Positions 37,642 through 48,756 of a DNA stretch of 64,000 nucleotides are shown here, in pieces (within the stretch, counting starts at the first letter, position 1; each line of letters opens with the position of its first letter). The notes beneath the pieces are model-generated. The model did no database searches, had not been told where the DNA came from, and saw only the letters and a list, made by a program, of their open reading frames with translations. This DNA is from Bacillota bacterium. GTDB taxonomy: Bacteria > Bacillota > Clostridia > Christensenellales > Aristaeellaceae. A program made the position numbers and the translations under genes. The stretch spans positions 1 through 64,000 of the forward strand of contig JAEZIN010000016.1 of the NCBI GenBank assembly GCA_023436585.1, given 5' to 3'.

Positions 37642-37699
37642 GATAAAAGGTTTTTGAAGGGGTCCAGGGGAGACTTTTTTTCTCAAAAGTCTCCCCTGG
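37642..37699 (-). repeat. R2 hairpin repeat, copy c (after prfB)
   Basis: A 15-bp stem CCAGGGGAGACTTTT (37664-37678) with its complement (37685-37699), then on the minus strand ACCCC and TTCAAAAACCTTTTA. It begins 6 bases after the prfB stop, inside an apparent operon. Confidence 0.7.
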
Positions 37700-37705
37700 C
37701 ATATC

Positions 37706-38804
37706 TTACTGCATCTTCAAATACGCGGTCACAAAGCCGGAAAGGTTGCCGTTCATCACGTCGTCCACATTGCCGGATTCAAAGCCGGTGCGGTGGTCCT
37801 TGACCATGGTGTAGGGCTGGAAGACATAGCTGCGGATCTGGCTGCCCCATTCAATCTTTTTCATTTCGCCCTTGATATCCGCCATCTTTTCTTCCTTTTC
37901 CCGCTCCCTAAGCTCCAGCAGCTTGCTTCGCAGCATCCGCAGGCACATTTCCTTGTTTTGCACCTGGCTGCGCTCATTCTGACACTGGACGACGGTGTTG
38001 GAGGGAATGTGGGTCATGCGCACGGCGGAGTCGGTACGGTTAACGTGCTGGCCGCCCGCGCCGCTGGCCCGGTAGGTATCGATGCGGACTTCCTCCATGT
38101 TGATTTCAAAGGCGGCATCGTCTTCCAGCAGGGGTGCCACATCCAGGGAGGAGAAGGAGGTGTGCCGCCTGGCGTTGGAGTCGAAAGGACTGATGCGCAC
38201 CAGACGGTGCACGCCCTTTTCGCCCCGCAAAAAGCCGTAGGCATTTTCGCCTTCCACCTCAAAGGTGACGCTTTTGATGCCGGCCTCGTCGCCGTCCAAA
38301 AGGTCCAGCAGCTTCACCTTAAAGCCCATGATCTCGCAGTAGCGGGTGTACATGCGGTAAAGCATCTGCGTCCAGTCCTGGGCCTCGGTGCCGCCGGCGC
38401 CCGCGTGCAGCGACAAAATGGCGTTGTTGTCGTCATACTCGCCCCGCATCAGCGTTTCCAGCTCCAATGCGTCGACGTCCTTGCGAAGCGCCGCAATAGA
38501 CTGGCCGGCTTCCTGCACCAGGTCCTCGTCATTGCCTTCCTCGGCCAGCTCCATCATGACCTCGATGTCGTCGGCCTGGCTGCAAAGTTTGTTGTAGTGG
38601 GCAAGCTTGCCACGAAGCCCGCTTAAGCGCTGATTCACTTTGGTAGACCGCTCCAGGTTGTTCCAGAACTCCGGAGCGTTCATTTCTTCCTCTAACTCGC
38701 TGACTTCTTCCTTCATGCGAGCGATGTTAAAGTGCATCACCTGCCTGCATAATGCTTTCACGGATCCGAATCAGGTCCTGCCGGAATTGATCCAACTCAA
38801 TCAT
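37706..38804 (-). CDS. prfB: Peptide chain release factor 2, made by +1 frameshift at a UAA
   Basis: Releases peptides at UGA and UAA. Frame one starts with the ATG at 38804 (AAGGA upstream) and encodes 25 residues ending GDAL, then meets TAA (38727-38729). The slippery site CTT-TAA-C (38726-38732) lets the ribosome skip one base and continue as AAC for 340 codons, giving about 365 residues, the normal RF2 length. The long frame has the RF2 anticodon motif SPF (ISPFDSNARRH) and the catalytic AGGQHVN. The position matches the known autoregulatory frameshift, but the usual stop there is UGA. The upstream AGGTGAT stimulator is spaced further from CTT than usual. Confidence 0.93.
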
Positions 38805-38857
38805 GCCATCACATCCTTATATCTATTTTGGAAATCATTCAAGCTGGCTTGGCAACG

Positions 38858-41551
<2,694 letters not shown>

Positions 41552-41597
41552 GGTATTCTCCTTGGGGCATGTGCTTTTTTCGTACATGCTTCCTGTT

Positions 41598-41627
41598 ATT
41601 ATACCATGGGAAACGGCTGGGAATCAA
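41598..41627 (-). promoter_or_regulatory. Promoter of secA
   Basis: On the minus strand TTGATT, 18-nt spacer, TATAAT with a TG extension. It overlaps the stop codon of the upstream gene. Confidence 0.6.
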
Positions 41628-42658
41628 GAAAACAATTTCTTTCTCCGGGGCGTGCCAGGCAACAGCAAGCCCAGAAACCATAGAAAAAGGATTACGGCGG
41701 GCAGCGCAGGGACGCTTTGAACCGCCGGCGCAAAGGCGGGCGATACAACTGTGCCGATGATGGGAAAGAGCAGAAGACTTAAGCCAAAGGAGATCAGGGA
41801 GTGGCACAGCGCGCCCTTGAGGAGAAAGAAAAGGGTGACTCCGCCCTCCTGCAGGAAGGTCAGGTTTTGCAAAAGGATGGACATGCCGGAAAAGGAGGCC
41901 GCGGCGCACAAAAGCGCCGGGCGCAGGGCGGGGAACGTATCGGGCAGGGGAATGGAGGAAATACGCGAACAGCCGGCTGTCACTTCCAAAAAGGCCTGCA
42001 GGCCGGCAAGGATGCCTTCCGGAAAGTGAGGAAATGCGCAGCGGACCATTCTGGCCGCAACGCTGCCCAGCACCATCAGGCCGCATACCGTGAACATGGC
42101 CATTGCCGCGCCGTGTATGACCTGGCTTAGGCCAAGGCGCTTTGCTTCATGGGCGGGGGCGGAGGGAAGGGGAGGGCAGGCGAAGAAAAGCCTGGACAGC
42201 TGCCCGATGCAAAAAGCCCCCAGCCAATGAACCAGCAGCATAAACCAGCCCAGGGGCGGGCTGTGCAGCCACCCACCCAGCGTGCCGACAAAAAACATGG
42301 GGCTCATGGTACCGGTATACAGCGCGAAGCGCTTCAGGGCGGCCCGGCCCGCATCCTCCTTGAGAGCGACCTCCTGGGTTAAGCGCGAGCCGCCGGGGGA
42401 GCCGGACAAAAGCCCCATGATCACCAGGGGAGCAATGCCCGCAGGCAGGCCAAGAAACCGGTTCACGCCCCGGTTGCCTCCGGCGGGAAGGCTTCCTGTA
42501 ACAAGCAGCATGCACACAAGAAAAGGGAACAGGCTTGGCAGCACCGCTGCAGCCCACAACCGGCATGCCTCCACAGCGGCCGCAGCCGCATCCAGGGGAA
42601 AACAAAGCATGCTTCCGGCCAGCAGCCCGGCAAGCCCGGGCACAAAAAAACGCCTCAT
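41624..42658 (-). CDS. YlbJ-like membrane protein with nucleoside-recognition (GATE) domain
   Basis: A 344-residue membrane protein. Features shared with the sporulation protein YlbJ are an N-terminal helix, AAAVLPSLFPFLVCMLLVTG, GLLSGSPGGSRLTQEVALKE, and the serine-rich TMSPMFFVGTLGG. GATE-domain proteins transport nucleosides or small solutes; YlbJ is needed for spore cortex formation in B. subtilis. The start at 42658 has AGGG 7 bases upstream. Low-homology assignment, but the presence of a germination operon in the same window is consistent with it. Confidence 0.72.
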   Translation of the reverse strand: MRRFFVPGLAGLLAGSMLCFPLDAAAAAVEACRLWAAAVLPSLFPFLVCMLLVTGSLPAGGNRGVNRFLGLPAGIAPLVIMGLLSGSPGGSRLTQEVALKEDAGRAALKRFALYTGTMSPMFFVGTLGGWLHSPPLGWFMLLVHWLGAFCIGQLSRLFFACPPLPSAPAHEAKRLGLSQVIHGAAMAMFTVCGLMVLGSVAARMVRCAFPHFPEGILAGLQAFLEVTAGCSRISSIPLPDTFPALRPALLCAAASFSGMSILLQNLTFLQEGGVTLFFLLKGALCHSLISFGLSLLLFPIIGTVVSPAFAPAVQSVPALPAVILFLWFLGLLLPGTPRRKKLFS

Positions 42659-42739
42659 CACGCAGCCCTGCCTTTCCTTGAAAAAGACACTGGTACAGTA
42701 TATGGGCGGAGGTAAATGGCATACCTGCGGGCAGGGTGC

Positions 42740-42771
42740 AAAAAAGCGCCCCGCTTTCAAGGCGGAGCGCT
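42740..42771 (-). terminator. Terminator of the secreted-protein gene
   Basis: On the minus strand AGCGCTCCGC / GCGGGGCGCT stem with TTGAAA loop, then TTTTTT. Confidence 0.85.
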
Positions 42772-42783
42772 ATCCATGATATT

Positions 42784-43737
42784 TCAGCCGACGGAGGCGG
42801 CCTTTTCCAGTTCCTTCATGGCATCCCAAATCTCCAGCTCGCGGATCAGCTCCGGGTCTTCCTGCAGGTTATAGCTGAAGCGGTTCAAACCGTTGGGATC
42901 GTAGGACAGCTTGATGGGCATGTACAATACGGCATACTTTACATTGGGAAAGCTGTCTTCCAAAGAGATGTCCACGCCGATTTCGAATTCCTGCTCCGCA
43001 AGCCGCCTGGGGTCTATGCTGTTCCAATCAGCAGGGCTTGTGATCAGGAAAAGATGCTGCTCAGAGATTTCAAAGCTGCTTTCTCCGGCGTTCTCATCCT
43101 CGTTGAGCTGCATGGATACGCGCAGCGCGCCATCCCGCACACGCACCGAGACCGTGCCGATGATGTACATATTGCTGGCGCACAGGTCAATGCGCTTGAC
43201 CCCGCCAGGCAGGGCAGCTATCTCCTCCAGATCCAAAGGCGTCGCCATGGTCCAGGCGTCCGTAAGGCCCCTGTCCAGATTCTTGATGCGCACGCCAAAG
43301 GTGCAGGCGGTGTTGTTTTTCAGCATCACCAGCTTGCGGTAGAAGGGGAAGGTATACGTCGTATCCCCGGCCGTCAGCGTGATGGTGTAGGCGACGGTGG
43401 AACTGCCGGTATATTTCAGGTAGATTTCCCCGGACTGGAATGTGCCGGATACCTGCCCGTAATTCTTGTCCATGACTACGCTGCCGGAATCCGCCTGGAT
43501 CACTTGCAGCCGTACCTGCTTTGTGCCGTTAAGGGCGCAATTGACGCGGATGTACTGCGTCGGGGCGGACAATTCCTCGTTGACATATTCGCTGTCGCTC
43601 AAACGGCCCATGTCCAGTTGATCCACCTGAATCAAAAATGCATCCTGCGCTAGTGCCGCGGGGAAGACCGCAAGAGCCGCCAGCAGCAGGATAAGGCCTG
43701 CCAGCCAATGTATACGGGCTGACCTGGGTTTTGACAT
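42784..43737 (-). CDS. Secreted protein of unknown function
   Basis: A 317-residue protein with a signal peptide (membrane segment about 11-29, probable cleavage after ALA at residue 30). The mature part looks beta-rich, with alternating hydrophobic strands and no recognised motif. It contains two cysteines (NCALNG, LCASNM). AGGAGG lies 7 bases before the ATG. It has its own terminator and is divergent from the peptidoglycan-binding gene, so the two may share envelope-related control. Not assigned to a family. Confidence 0.7.
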   Translation of the reverse strand: MSKPRSARIHWLAGLILLLAALAVFPAALAQDAFLIQVDQLDMGRLSDSEYVNEELSAPTQYIRVNCALNGTKQVRLQVIQADSGSVVMDKNYGQVSGTFQSGEIYLKYTGSSTVAYTITLTAGDTTYTFPFYRKLVMLKNNTACTFGVRIKNLDRGLTDAWTMATPLDLEEIAALPGGVKRIDLCASNMYIIGTVSVRVRDGALRVSMQLNEDENAGESSFEISEQHLFLITSPADWNSIDPRRLAEQEFEIGVDISLEDSFPNVKYAVLYMPIKLSYDPNGLNRFSYNLQEDPELIRELEIWDAMKELEKAASVG

Positions 43738-43880
43738 GCCGATCCCTCCTCTTATCACAGCGTAATTCTTCCATATAAACGGTTTTCCCTGCCTGTTTTC
43801 ATGCGGATTGCAACTAAGAGGCGTGATTTTACAGGAATGTGCATCATAAAAAAATATTTGTAATAATTTCTTAAAACTTA

Positions 43881-43909
43881 TTTACCATTACGTCATCTTT
43901 TGGTATACT
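43881..43909 (+). promoter_or_regulatory. Promoter of the peptidoglycan-binding gene
   Basis: TTTACC, 17-nt spacer, TATACT, 33 bases before the start. Confidence 0.6.
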
Positions 43910-43941
43910 ATGGGCACAACCTCACGAGGGGGAAAAAGACC

Positions 43942-45615
43942 ATGCGAATGAAGCTTCATAGCCGTACCGCGCTTGTACTGGCGCTCATCCTTTGCCTGAC
44001 AACCTTTGTCTCCGCCCCTGCCGAAACGCGGTACGCAACGCTGCGCTACGGCAACAGCGGGGAGCAAGTTAAAACCATGCAGCAGGCACTGACCGCGCTT
44101 GGCTTTGATACGAAGGGTGTTGACGGCAAGTTTGGCCGCGGCACCGAAGAGGCCGTCAGGCAGTTCCAGCGCAGCAAGGGCCTTGTGGCGGACGGCTTGG
44201 CCGGCCACCAGACGCTGACGGCGCTGTACGGCGCAGCCGGCGATGCGGGCGGAACGCCCCCGCCGGAAGCCACCCCAACGCCTACGCCCGCCCCTTCCTC
44301 TCCGGCAGGCGCCACCCCTTCCATAAGCTCCGCGACGCTTCGTTACGGTTCCACCGGCGACGCCGTCAAAACCTTGCAGGCAGCGCTTTTGAAGCTTGGC
44401 TATGCGCCGGGCAACCCGGATGGCAAGTTTGGCCGCGGCACGGAAGCGGCTGTAAAGCAGTTCCAAAGGAATAATGGCCTGAAAGCGGACGGCCTGGCCG
44501 GTAAGCAAACACAGACGCTTTTATATGCCCAGGCAAATCAGGGCAATCCAACGCCCACCCCTACACCCACGCCTACACCCACGCCCACCACATCAGCGCC
44601 TACGGACGCTCCGACGCCTACCCCTACACCGACGCCAACTCCTTCCAACGTCACCTTCAGCCGTACATTGAAAAAGGGCTATACGGGAGATGATGTGAAG
44701 CTTTTGCAGCAGAAGCTGCAGGAACTGAAGTATTACACCGGGAGCATCAGCGGCGTTTATGACGATGCCACCATCGCGGCGGTCAAGGCTTTCCAGGCAA
44801 ACAACGGCCTGACAGCGGACGGCCTGGCCGGAACCAAAACGTATGCGGTGATCCAAAGCGGCAGTGCCCGCACGGCCGATCAGCTCCCGCTGCCGACCTA
44901 CGCGACCCTCAAGCTCAATTCCACCGGCGCGGCGGTCACCAATCTTCAAACTGCCTTGAAGAACCTGGGCTACAAGGCCACGGTCACCGGCACCTATTCC
45001 ACCGAGACCAGGGAAGCCGTGGCGGATTTCCAGCTTCGCAACAACCTGGTGGCGGACGGTGTCGCCGGTTCCGGCACGCAGCAGGTGCTGTTCGGCGGCA
45101 GCGCCAAGGACGCTTCCGCTCCGCTGCCTCCCCTGGAGGAGGGGGCCGGCATCATCGACGGGCCCGGCACCGCCAATGTCCAGCTCCTGCATTGGTTTGA
45201 TACGGTCAAGCCCAGCATGAGAAGCGGTCAAAACGTACTGGTGTTCGATCCCGCTTCCAAGCGGAGCTGGACCCTCCGGCTGTATTCCCTGGGCCGGCAC
45301 GCCGACTCCGAGCCTCTCACGCTGCGGGATACGCAGATTATGAACATCGCATTTGGCCAAACCACGTGGACGCCCAAGCCTGTTTTCGTCAGGATACCGG
45401 ATGGCCGCTGGGTACTGGCTTCCATGCACAACACACCGCACCTGAGCGGTTCTATTATCGGCAACGGCTTCGATGGCCACCTGTGCGTGCATTTCCTTCG
45501 GGACATGGCCGAATGCCAGAAGAACGACCCCTCTTACGGTGTGACCAATCAAAATGTCATCCGCAACTATTGGAAGCAGATGACCGGGGAGATTTACCAG
45601 GAGATCGTGCGGTAG
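43942..45615 (+). CDS. Secreted protein with four peptidoglycan-binding domains
   Basis: A 557-residue protein: signal peptide (1 to about 27), four PG_binding_1 domains near residues 30-92, 130-195, 240-305 and 320-385 (each with GxxGxxVxxLQ and a DGxxGxxT end). Thr-Pro linkers follow the first two domains. A C-terminal domain of about 150 residues contains HNTPHLSGSI and GFDGHLCVHFLRDM. That last motif faintly resembles the active site of L,D-transpeptidases (SHGCVR) but differs at key places, so catalytic function is uncertain. GAGGGGG precedes the ATG. Likely cell-wall anchored or spore-cortex associated. Confidence 0.85.
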   Translation: MRMKLHSRTALVLALILCLTTFVSAPAETRYATLRYGNSGEQVKTMQQALTALGFDTKGVDGKFGRGTEEAVRQFQRSKGLVADGLAGHQTLTALYGAAGDAGGTPPPEATPTPTPAPSSPAGATPSISSATLRYGSTGDAVKTLQAALLKLGYAPGNPDGKFGRGTEAAVKQFQRNNGLKADGLAGKQTQTLLYAQANQGNPTPTPTPTPTPTPTTSAPTDAPTPTPTPTPTPSNVTFSRTLKKGYTGDDVKLLQQKLQELKYYTGSISGVYDDATIAAVKAFQANNGLTADGLAGTKTYAVIQSGSARTADQLPLPTYATLKLNSTGAAVTNLQTALKNLGYKATVTGTYSTETREAVADFQLRNNLVADGVAGSGTQQVLFGGSAKDASAPLPPLEEGAGIIDGPGTANVQLLHWFDTVKPSMRSGQNVLVFDPASKRSWTLRLYSLGRHADSEPLTLRDTQIMNIAFGQTTWTPKPVFVRIPDGRWVLASMHNTPHLSGSIIGNGFDGHLCVHFLRDMAECQKNDPSYGVTNQNVIRNYWKQMTGEIYQEIVR

Positions 45616-45660
45616 GGGCACCGAAGGATTACAAGGCTTTGATCCATAAGGATATAAAGA

Positions 45661-45702
45661 ACATCATGCCATCTCCGGTGAGAAGATGGCATGATGTTTT
45701 TA
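45661..45702. terminator. Terminator between convergent genes
   Basis: A 14-bp stem ACATCATGCCATCT / AGATGGCATGATGT with a 9-nt loop, then TTTTAT on the plus strand. Confidence 0.85.
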
Positions 45703-45716
45703 TTTCGCGTTCTTTG

Positions 45717-46202
45717 CTATGGCGCCGCCGGCGCGGGCGGGTCCTCCTCCGGCTTTGGCGGGGATGCGGAAGCGGAGCGTCTGGGAAGGCGGATCAGGAA
45801 GGAGCCGGTACCGATGCCCAGGGCGATCATCAAAAAGGTAATCATGGCGTTTACGCCAAGCTCCAGGCCGGCTTTGCTTTGGCCCTGGGCCAGGTAAGCC
45901 ATGGCGCGGTACAAGCTCAGGCCCGGTACCAGGGGTATGATAGACAGCGTAATAAACACGGTGGCCGCGATCTTCATCCGTCGGGCCAGAAATTCCGCCA
46001 GGATGGATGCGCTGGCAGCCGCCAGGAAAATGGCCGCGTGCTCTGAAATACCGGCTGTGGTAAGCGCCCAGTAGCAGCCGTGGGCTGTCATCCCCGCGGC
46101 GGAGGCCAGCAGCAGCGCCCGGTTGGGGGCGTGCAGGAGTACGCCAAACCCCAGCGTGGCAAAAAAGCTGGTAAGCAGCGCGATCATGATGTTGCCGCCC
46201 AT
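45717..46202 (-). CDS. Threonine/serine exporter, small subunit (ThrE2/YjjB-type, DUF3815)
   Basis: A 161-residue protein with five hydrophobic segments, ending in a Pro-rich tail. It matches the C-terminal half of ThrE-type exporters, split off as a separate gene in many Bacillota (FITLSIIPLVPGLSLYRAMA is the typical segment). It starts one base after the stop of the larger subunit gene, with AGGGGG upstream, so the two are co-translated. Expected to export threonine and serine as a complex with its neighbour. Confidence 0.87.
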   Translation of the reverse strand: MGGNIMIALLTSFFATLGFGVLLHAPNRALLLASAAGMTAHGCYWALTTAGISEHAAIFLAAASASILAEFLARRMKIAATVFITLSIIPLVPGLSLYRAMAYLAQGQSKAGLELGVNAMITFLMIALGIGTGSFLIRLPRRSASASPPKPEEDPPAPAAP

Positions 46203-46203
46203 G

Positions 46204-47001
46204 TCATACCCCCTTTCCCAGAAGCAGGAACAGACTTTGGGCCACCAGGGCCCCGCCGGCCACCAATGCGCAAATCAACAAAGCCTGGGCCGCGTGGGTC
46301 ACCCCGGAGAGCATATCTCCCCGCATGGTATCCTGCACCGCGTTGGTCATGGCAAGGCCCGGCAGCAGGGGCATCAGGGCCCCGGCTACCATGGCATCCA
46401 CAATGCCGGAGCCGGTCAGGCGGTTGAACGCCAGCGGCAGCAGTGTGCAGATGGCGCCGCCCACCAGGCTGGAAACGATATGATACATGCTGTATTTGCG
46501 CAAAACGCGGATCAGCCCCTGGGTGATGGCAGCGCAAAAAAAGGCAACAAAGCCATCCATGAAACCGCCGCCAAACATGACGGCAAAGCAGAAGGAGGAC
46601 AGCGCCGCGGCCCAGGGCATGTAAGCCCGGCCGCGCACATCCTCCCAGTTCTCTATTTCCTTCAGTTGGTTCAGCGCTTCCTGCGGGCTGATATCGCCCG
46701 CGGCCACTGCCCGGCTTACCCTATTGACGTCATCCACCTTTTTTAAGTGCGTCCCCCGGCGGCGGATGCGCTTGACGGACGTCTTTTCCTCCCCGTCGAG
46801 AAAGGCGAGGGTGATGAACACGCCGCTGGGAACGGCGAAAACCTCGACCTTTGTGCAGCCGAACGCGCGGCCCATGCGCTCCGCCGTATCCTCCACGCGG
46901 TAGGTCTCGCCGCCGTTTTCCAGTATGATGCGCCTCGCCAGCTGCACTGCCTCCAGCATGCGGGCATTGGTCAGGGCCGTGCCGCCGGTTTCTTGTGACA
47001 T
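46204..47001 (-). CDS. Threonine/serine exporter, large subunit (ThrE1/YjjP-type, DUF1212)
   Basis: A 265-residue protein. The N-terminal cytoplasmic part holds the conserved ALLLKNGGE-like RRIILENGGETYRVEDTAER and VFAVPSGVFITL. Five helices follow, including GALMPLLPGLAMTNAVQDTM. GGAGG lies 6 bases before the ATG at 47001. It sits between the holin-like gene and the small subunit on one transcript. The role is inferred from family: export of threonine or serine, or dicarboxylate-type transport in some members. Confidence 0.87.
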   Translation of the reverse strand: MSQETGGTALTNARMLEAVQLARRIILENGGETYRVEDTAERMGRAFGCTKVEVFAVPSGVFITLAFLDGEEKTSVKRIRRRGTHLKKVDDVNRVSRAVAAGDISPQEALNQLKEIENWEDVRGRAYMPWAAALSSFCFAVMFGGGFMDGFVAFFCAAITQGLIRVLRKYSMYHIVSSLVGGAICTLLPLAFNRLTGSGIVDAMVAGALMPLLPGLAMTNAVQDTMRGDMLSGVTHAAQALLICALVAGGALVAQSLFLLLGKGV

Positions 47002-47033
47002 GGTAGCCTCCGGGTTATATTCGTATGGCATGC

Positions 47034-47384
47034 TTACCTGGACGGCTTGAACATTTTCCCTAGTATGCTTCTTAATACGTTCACAATCAGGGCGGTGGCC
47101 AGCGCCCACAGAAAACCATCCACATGGAATTTGTCCAGCATCACCCAACTGCAAAGCTGAACAAGCCAGGCATCCAGCAGCACATACAAAATGCCCAGCG
47201 TAAACAGGTTGAACACGCCCAGGAGCAGCTTGGCGACGGGGCGGAGAATCAAATAGATCACGCCCAGGACAGCGCCGGCATATACAGCATAGGTATAATC
47301 CGTTGCCGTCACCCCTGGGAGTAGGTATACGCATAAGGGGATAGCCCCCACGCACGCCAGAAAACGGAAAACCATACTGCGCAT
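47034..47384 (-). CDS. Phage holin family 4 (superfamily IV) membrane protein
   Basis: A 116-residue protein with four hydrophobic segments and the family motif LGVIYLILRPVAKLLLGVFN, common in chromosomal holin-like proteins that are not phage genes. Function is unknown in most hosts. GGAGG lies 7 bases before the ATG. It leads the operon with the ThrE pair and has a good promoter. No other phage genes are present, so it is not evidence of a prophage. Confidence 0.85.
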   Translation of the reverse strand: MRSMVFRFLACVGAIPLCVYLLPGVTATDYTYAVYAGAVLGVIYLILRPVAKLLLGVFNLFTLGILYVLLDAWLVQLCSWVMLDKFHVDGFLWALATALIVNVLRSILGKMFKPSR

Positions 47385-47441
47385 ATGCGCCCTCCTCTAT
47401 AGGTGAAATGACGGCTTTTTATCTGCTGTCGTGCCGGTTTC

Positions 47442-47470
47442 ATTATATCATTGCCCATTTTGCTTTACAA
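47442..47470 (-). promoter_or_regulatory. Promoter of the holin-like/ThrE operon
   Basis: On the minus strand TTGTAA, 17-nt spacer, TATAAT, 57 bases before the first gene. Confidence 0.7.
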
Positions 47471-47511
47471 GGCATGACACGAGGGGGAATGGCGGCATGG
47501 GCTTTGCCTCA

Positions 47512-48618
47512 TCATGCATGCATACCCAGAAGCAATCCTATCAGCGCGCCGCCTGCCATCAAAAGGGCGGAATGGACCTTGAACCGGATCAAAAGGACGG
47601 CGCCGGCCACAAAGAGCACAGCCTGTGGCCAGGATACAAGGGTATTGATGCCAAGCTTTATGGCGGCGGCTGCCATCAGCGCCAGGGAGGATGCGTTGAT
47701 GCCATCCAGCGCGTGAGAAAGGATGCGGGAGGCGCGCATCTTTTCCATCACGGGGCGAAGGATTAGCACCAGTATAAAGGAGGGCAGGAAAATTCCAATG
47801 GTGGCCAATATGGCGCCTGGCAGGCCGTGAATGATGTAGCCTACAAAGGTGGCCGTTGTGAAAACCGGCCCCGGCGTGAACTGGCCCACCGCTACGGCAT
47901 CCAGAAGCTGGCGGGCCGTAAGGGCGGGAACATTTTTTACAAGCTCCGATTCCAAAAAGGCGATCAGCACATATCCGCTGCCGTACAGCACCGCGCCGAT
48001 CTTGAGAAACACGAAGAACAGCGCGCCTAGCGTAATGGGCTCCACCGCCAGGGCTTTGGGTTTGCTTTCGCCAAGCTTTCGAGCCAGCAGCAAAAGTACG
48101 CCAGAACCCAGCAGCAACGGAATCTCCGGTAGCCCAAACAGCGCTCCTGTGAAAGCCAGTGCAAATAGTATGGCGGCATCCATCCTTTTCAGCACTGTCT
48201 TGCCAAGGCGGAAAACGGCCTGGGCGATCACCGCAAGGATGATCGGCTTCATGCCGTCAAAGATGTGGGCCACGGAGGGAATGGTTCCGTATGTTTGATA
48301 TACATAAGCCAGCAATCCTACCAGGATGGCTGCGGGCAGTATGAAGCACGCGCCGGCCAGGAAAAGCCCTGCCCGGCCTGCCCGCATAAAGCCCAGATGA
48401 ATGGCCATTTCCGTGGAGTTGGGGCCGGGGATCAGGTTGGTAAACCCCAGCATGTCCATAAACGCTTCCTTGCTGAGCCACCTGCGGCGGTTAACGATTT
48501 CCTCCTCCATCATGGCGATGTGGGCTGCCGGGCCGCCGAAGGCGAATACGCCAAGCTTGAAAAATACAAGCGCCACTTCTTTCAAACGCTTCCGCTTTTC
48601 TGTTTTTATTTCTTCCAT
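47512..48618 (-). CDS. chrA: Chromate transporter, two-domain type
   Basis: A 368-residue membrane protein with two CHR domains. The N-terminal domain has FFKLGVFAFGGPAAHIAMME and GFTNLIPGPNSTEMAIHLG; the second has FLKIGAVLYGSGYVLIAFLE and AVGQFTPGPVFTTATFVGY. Family members expel chromate; in anaerobes the natural substrate may be another oxyanion. AAGGAGG lies 5 bases before the ATG. Single gene; no chromate regulator nearby. Confidence 0.92.
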   Translation of the reverse strand: MEEIKTEKRKRLKEVALVFFKLGVFAFGGPAAHIAMMEEEIVNRRRWLSKEAFMDMLGFTNLIPGPNSTEMAIHLGFMRAGRAGLFLAGACFILPAAILVGLLAYVYQTYGTIPSVAHIFDGMKPIILAVIAQAVFRLGKTVLKRMDAAILFALAFTGALFGLPEIPLLLGSGVLLLLARKLGESKPKALAVEPITLGALFFVFLKIGAVLYGSGYVLIAFLESELVKNVPALTARQLLDAVAVGQFTPGPVFTTATFVGYIIHGLPGAILATIGIFLPSFILVLILRPVMEKMRASRILSHALDGINASSLALMAAAAIKLGINTLVSWPQAVLFVAGAVLLIRFKVHSALLMAGGALIGLLLGMHA

Positions 48619-48680
48619 AAAAAGCCTCCTTGTCCCCCGGCTCCATTCAGGTGCAACCTTCTTATTAAAGTAATACCCAT

Positions 48681-48705
48681 AAAAAAGGGAGCCGATTGCG
48701 GCTCC
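48681..48705 (-). terminator. Terminator of the ruv-queA operon
   Basis: On the minus strand GGAGCCG-CAAT-CGGCTCC followed by TTTTTT, about 50 bases after the queA stop. Confidence 0.85.
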
Positions 48706-48756
48706 GCTGGGTTTTACTATGCTCCTGTTGGGCTGTTGAAAGGCTCCGGGCAAAAC

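Noticed and set aside
37664..37699. R2 hairpin as the intrinsic terminator of prfB
   Set aside because: No T-tract follows the stem on the transcript strand; the T-run is in the loop and the tail is A-rich.
44540..44645. Direct repeats resembling a small array
   Set aside because: They encode the Thr-Pro linker of the peptidoglycan-binding protein; not a CRISPR or intergenic repeat.
47034..47384. Prophage remnant because of a holin-like gene
   Set aside because: No other phage genes nearby, and this holin family is common as a chromosomal housekeeping membrane protein.
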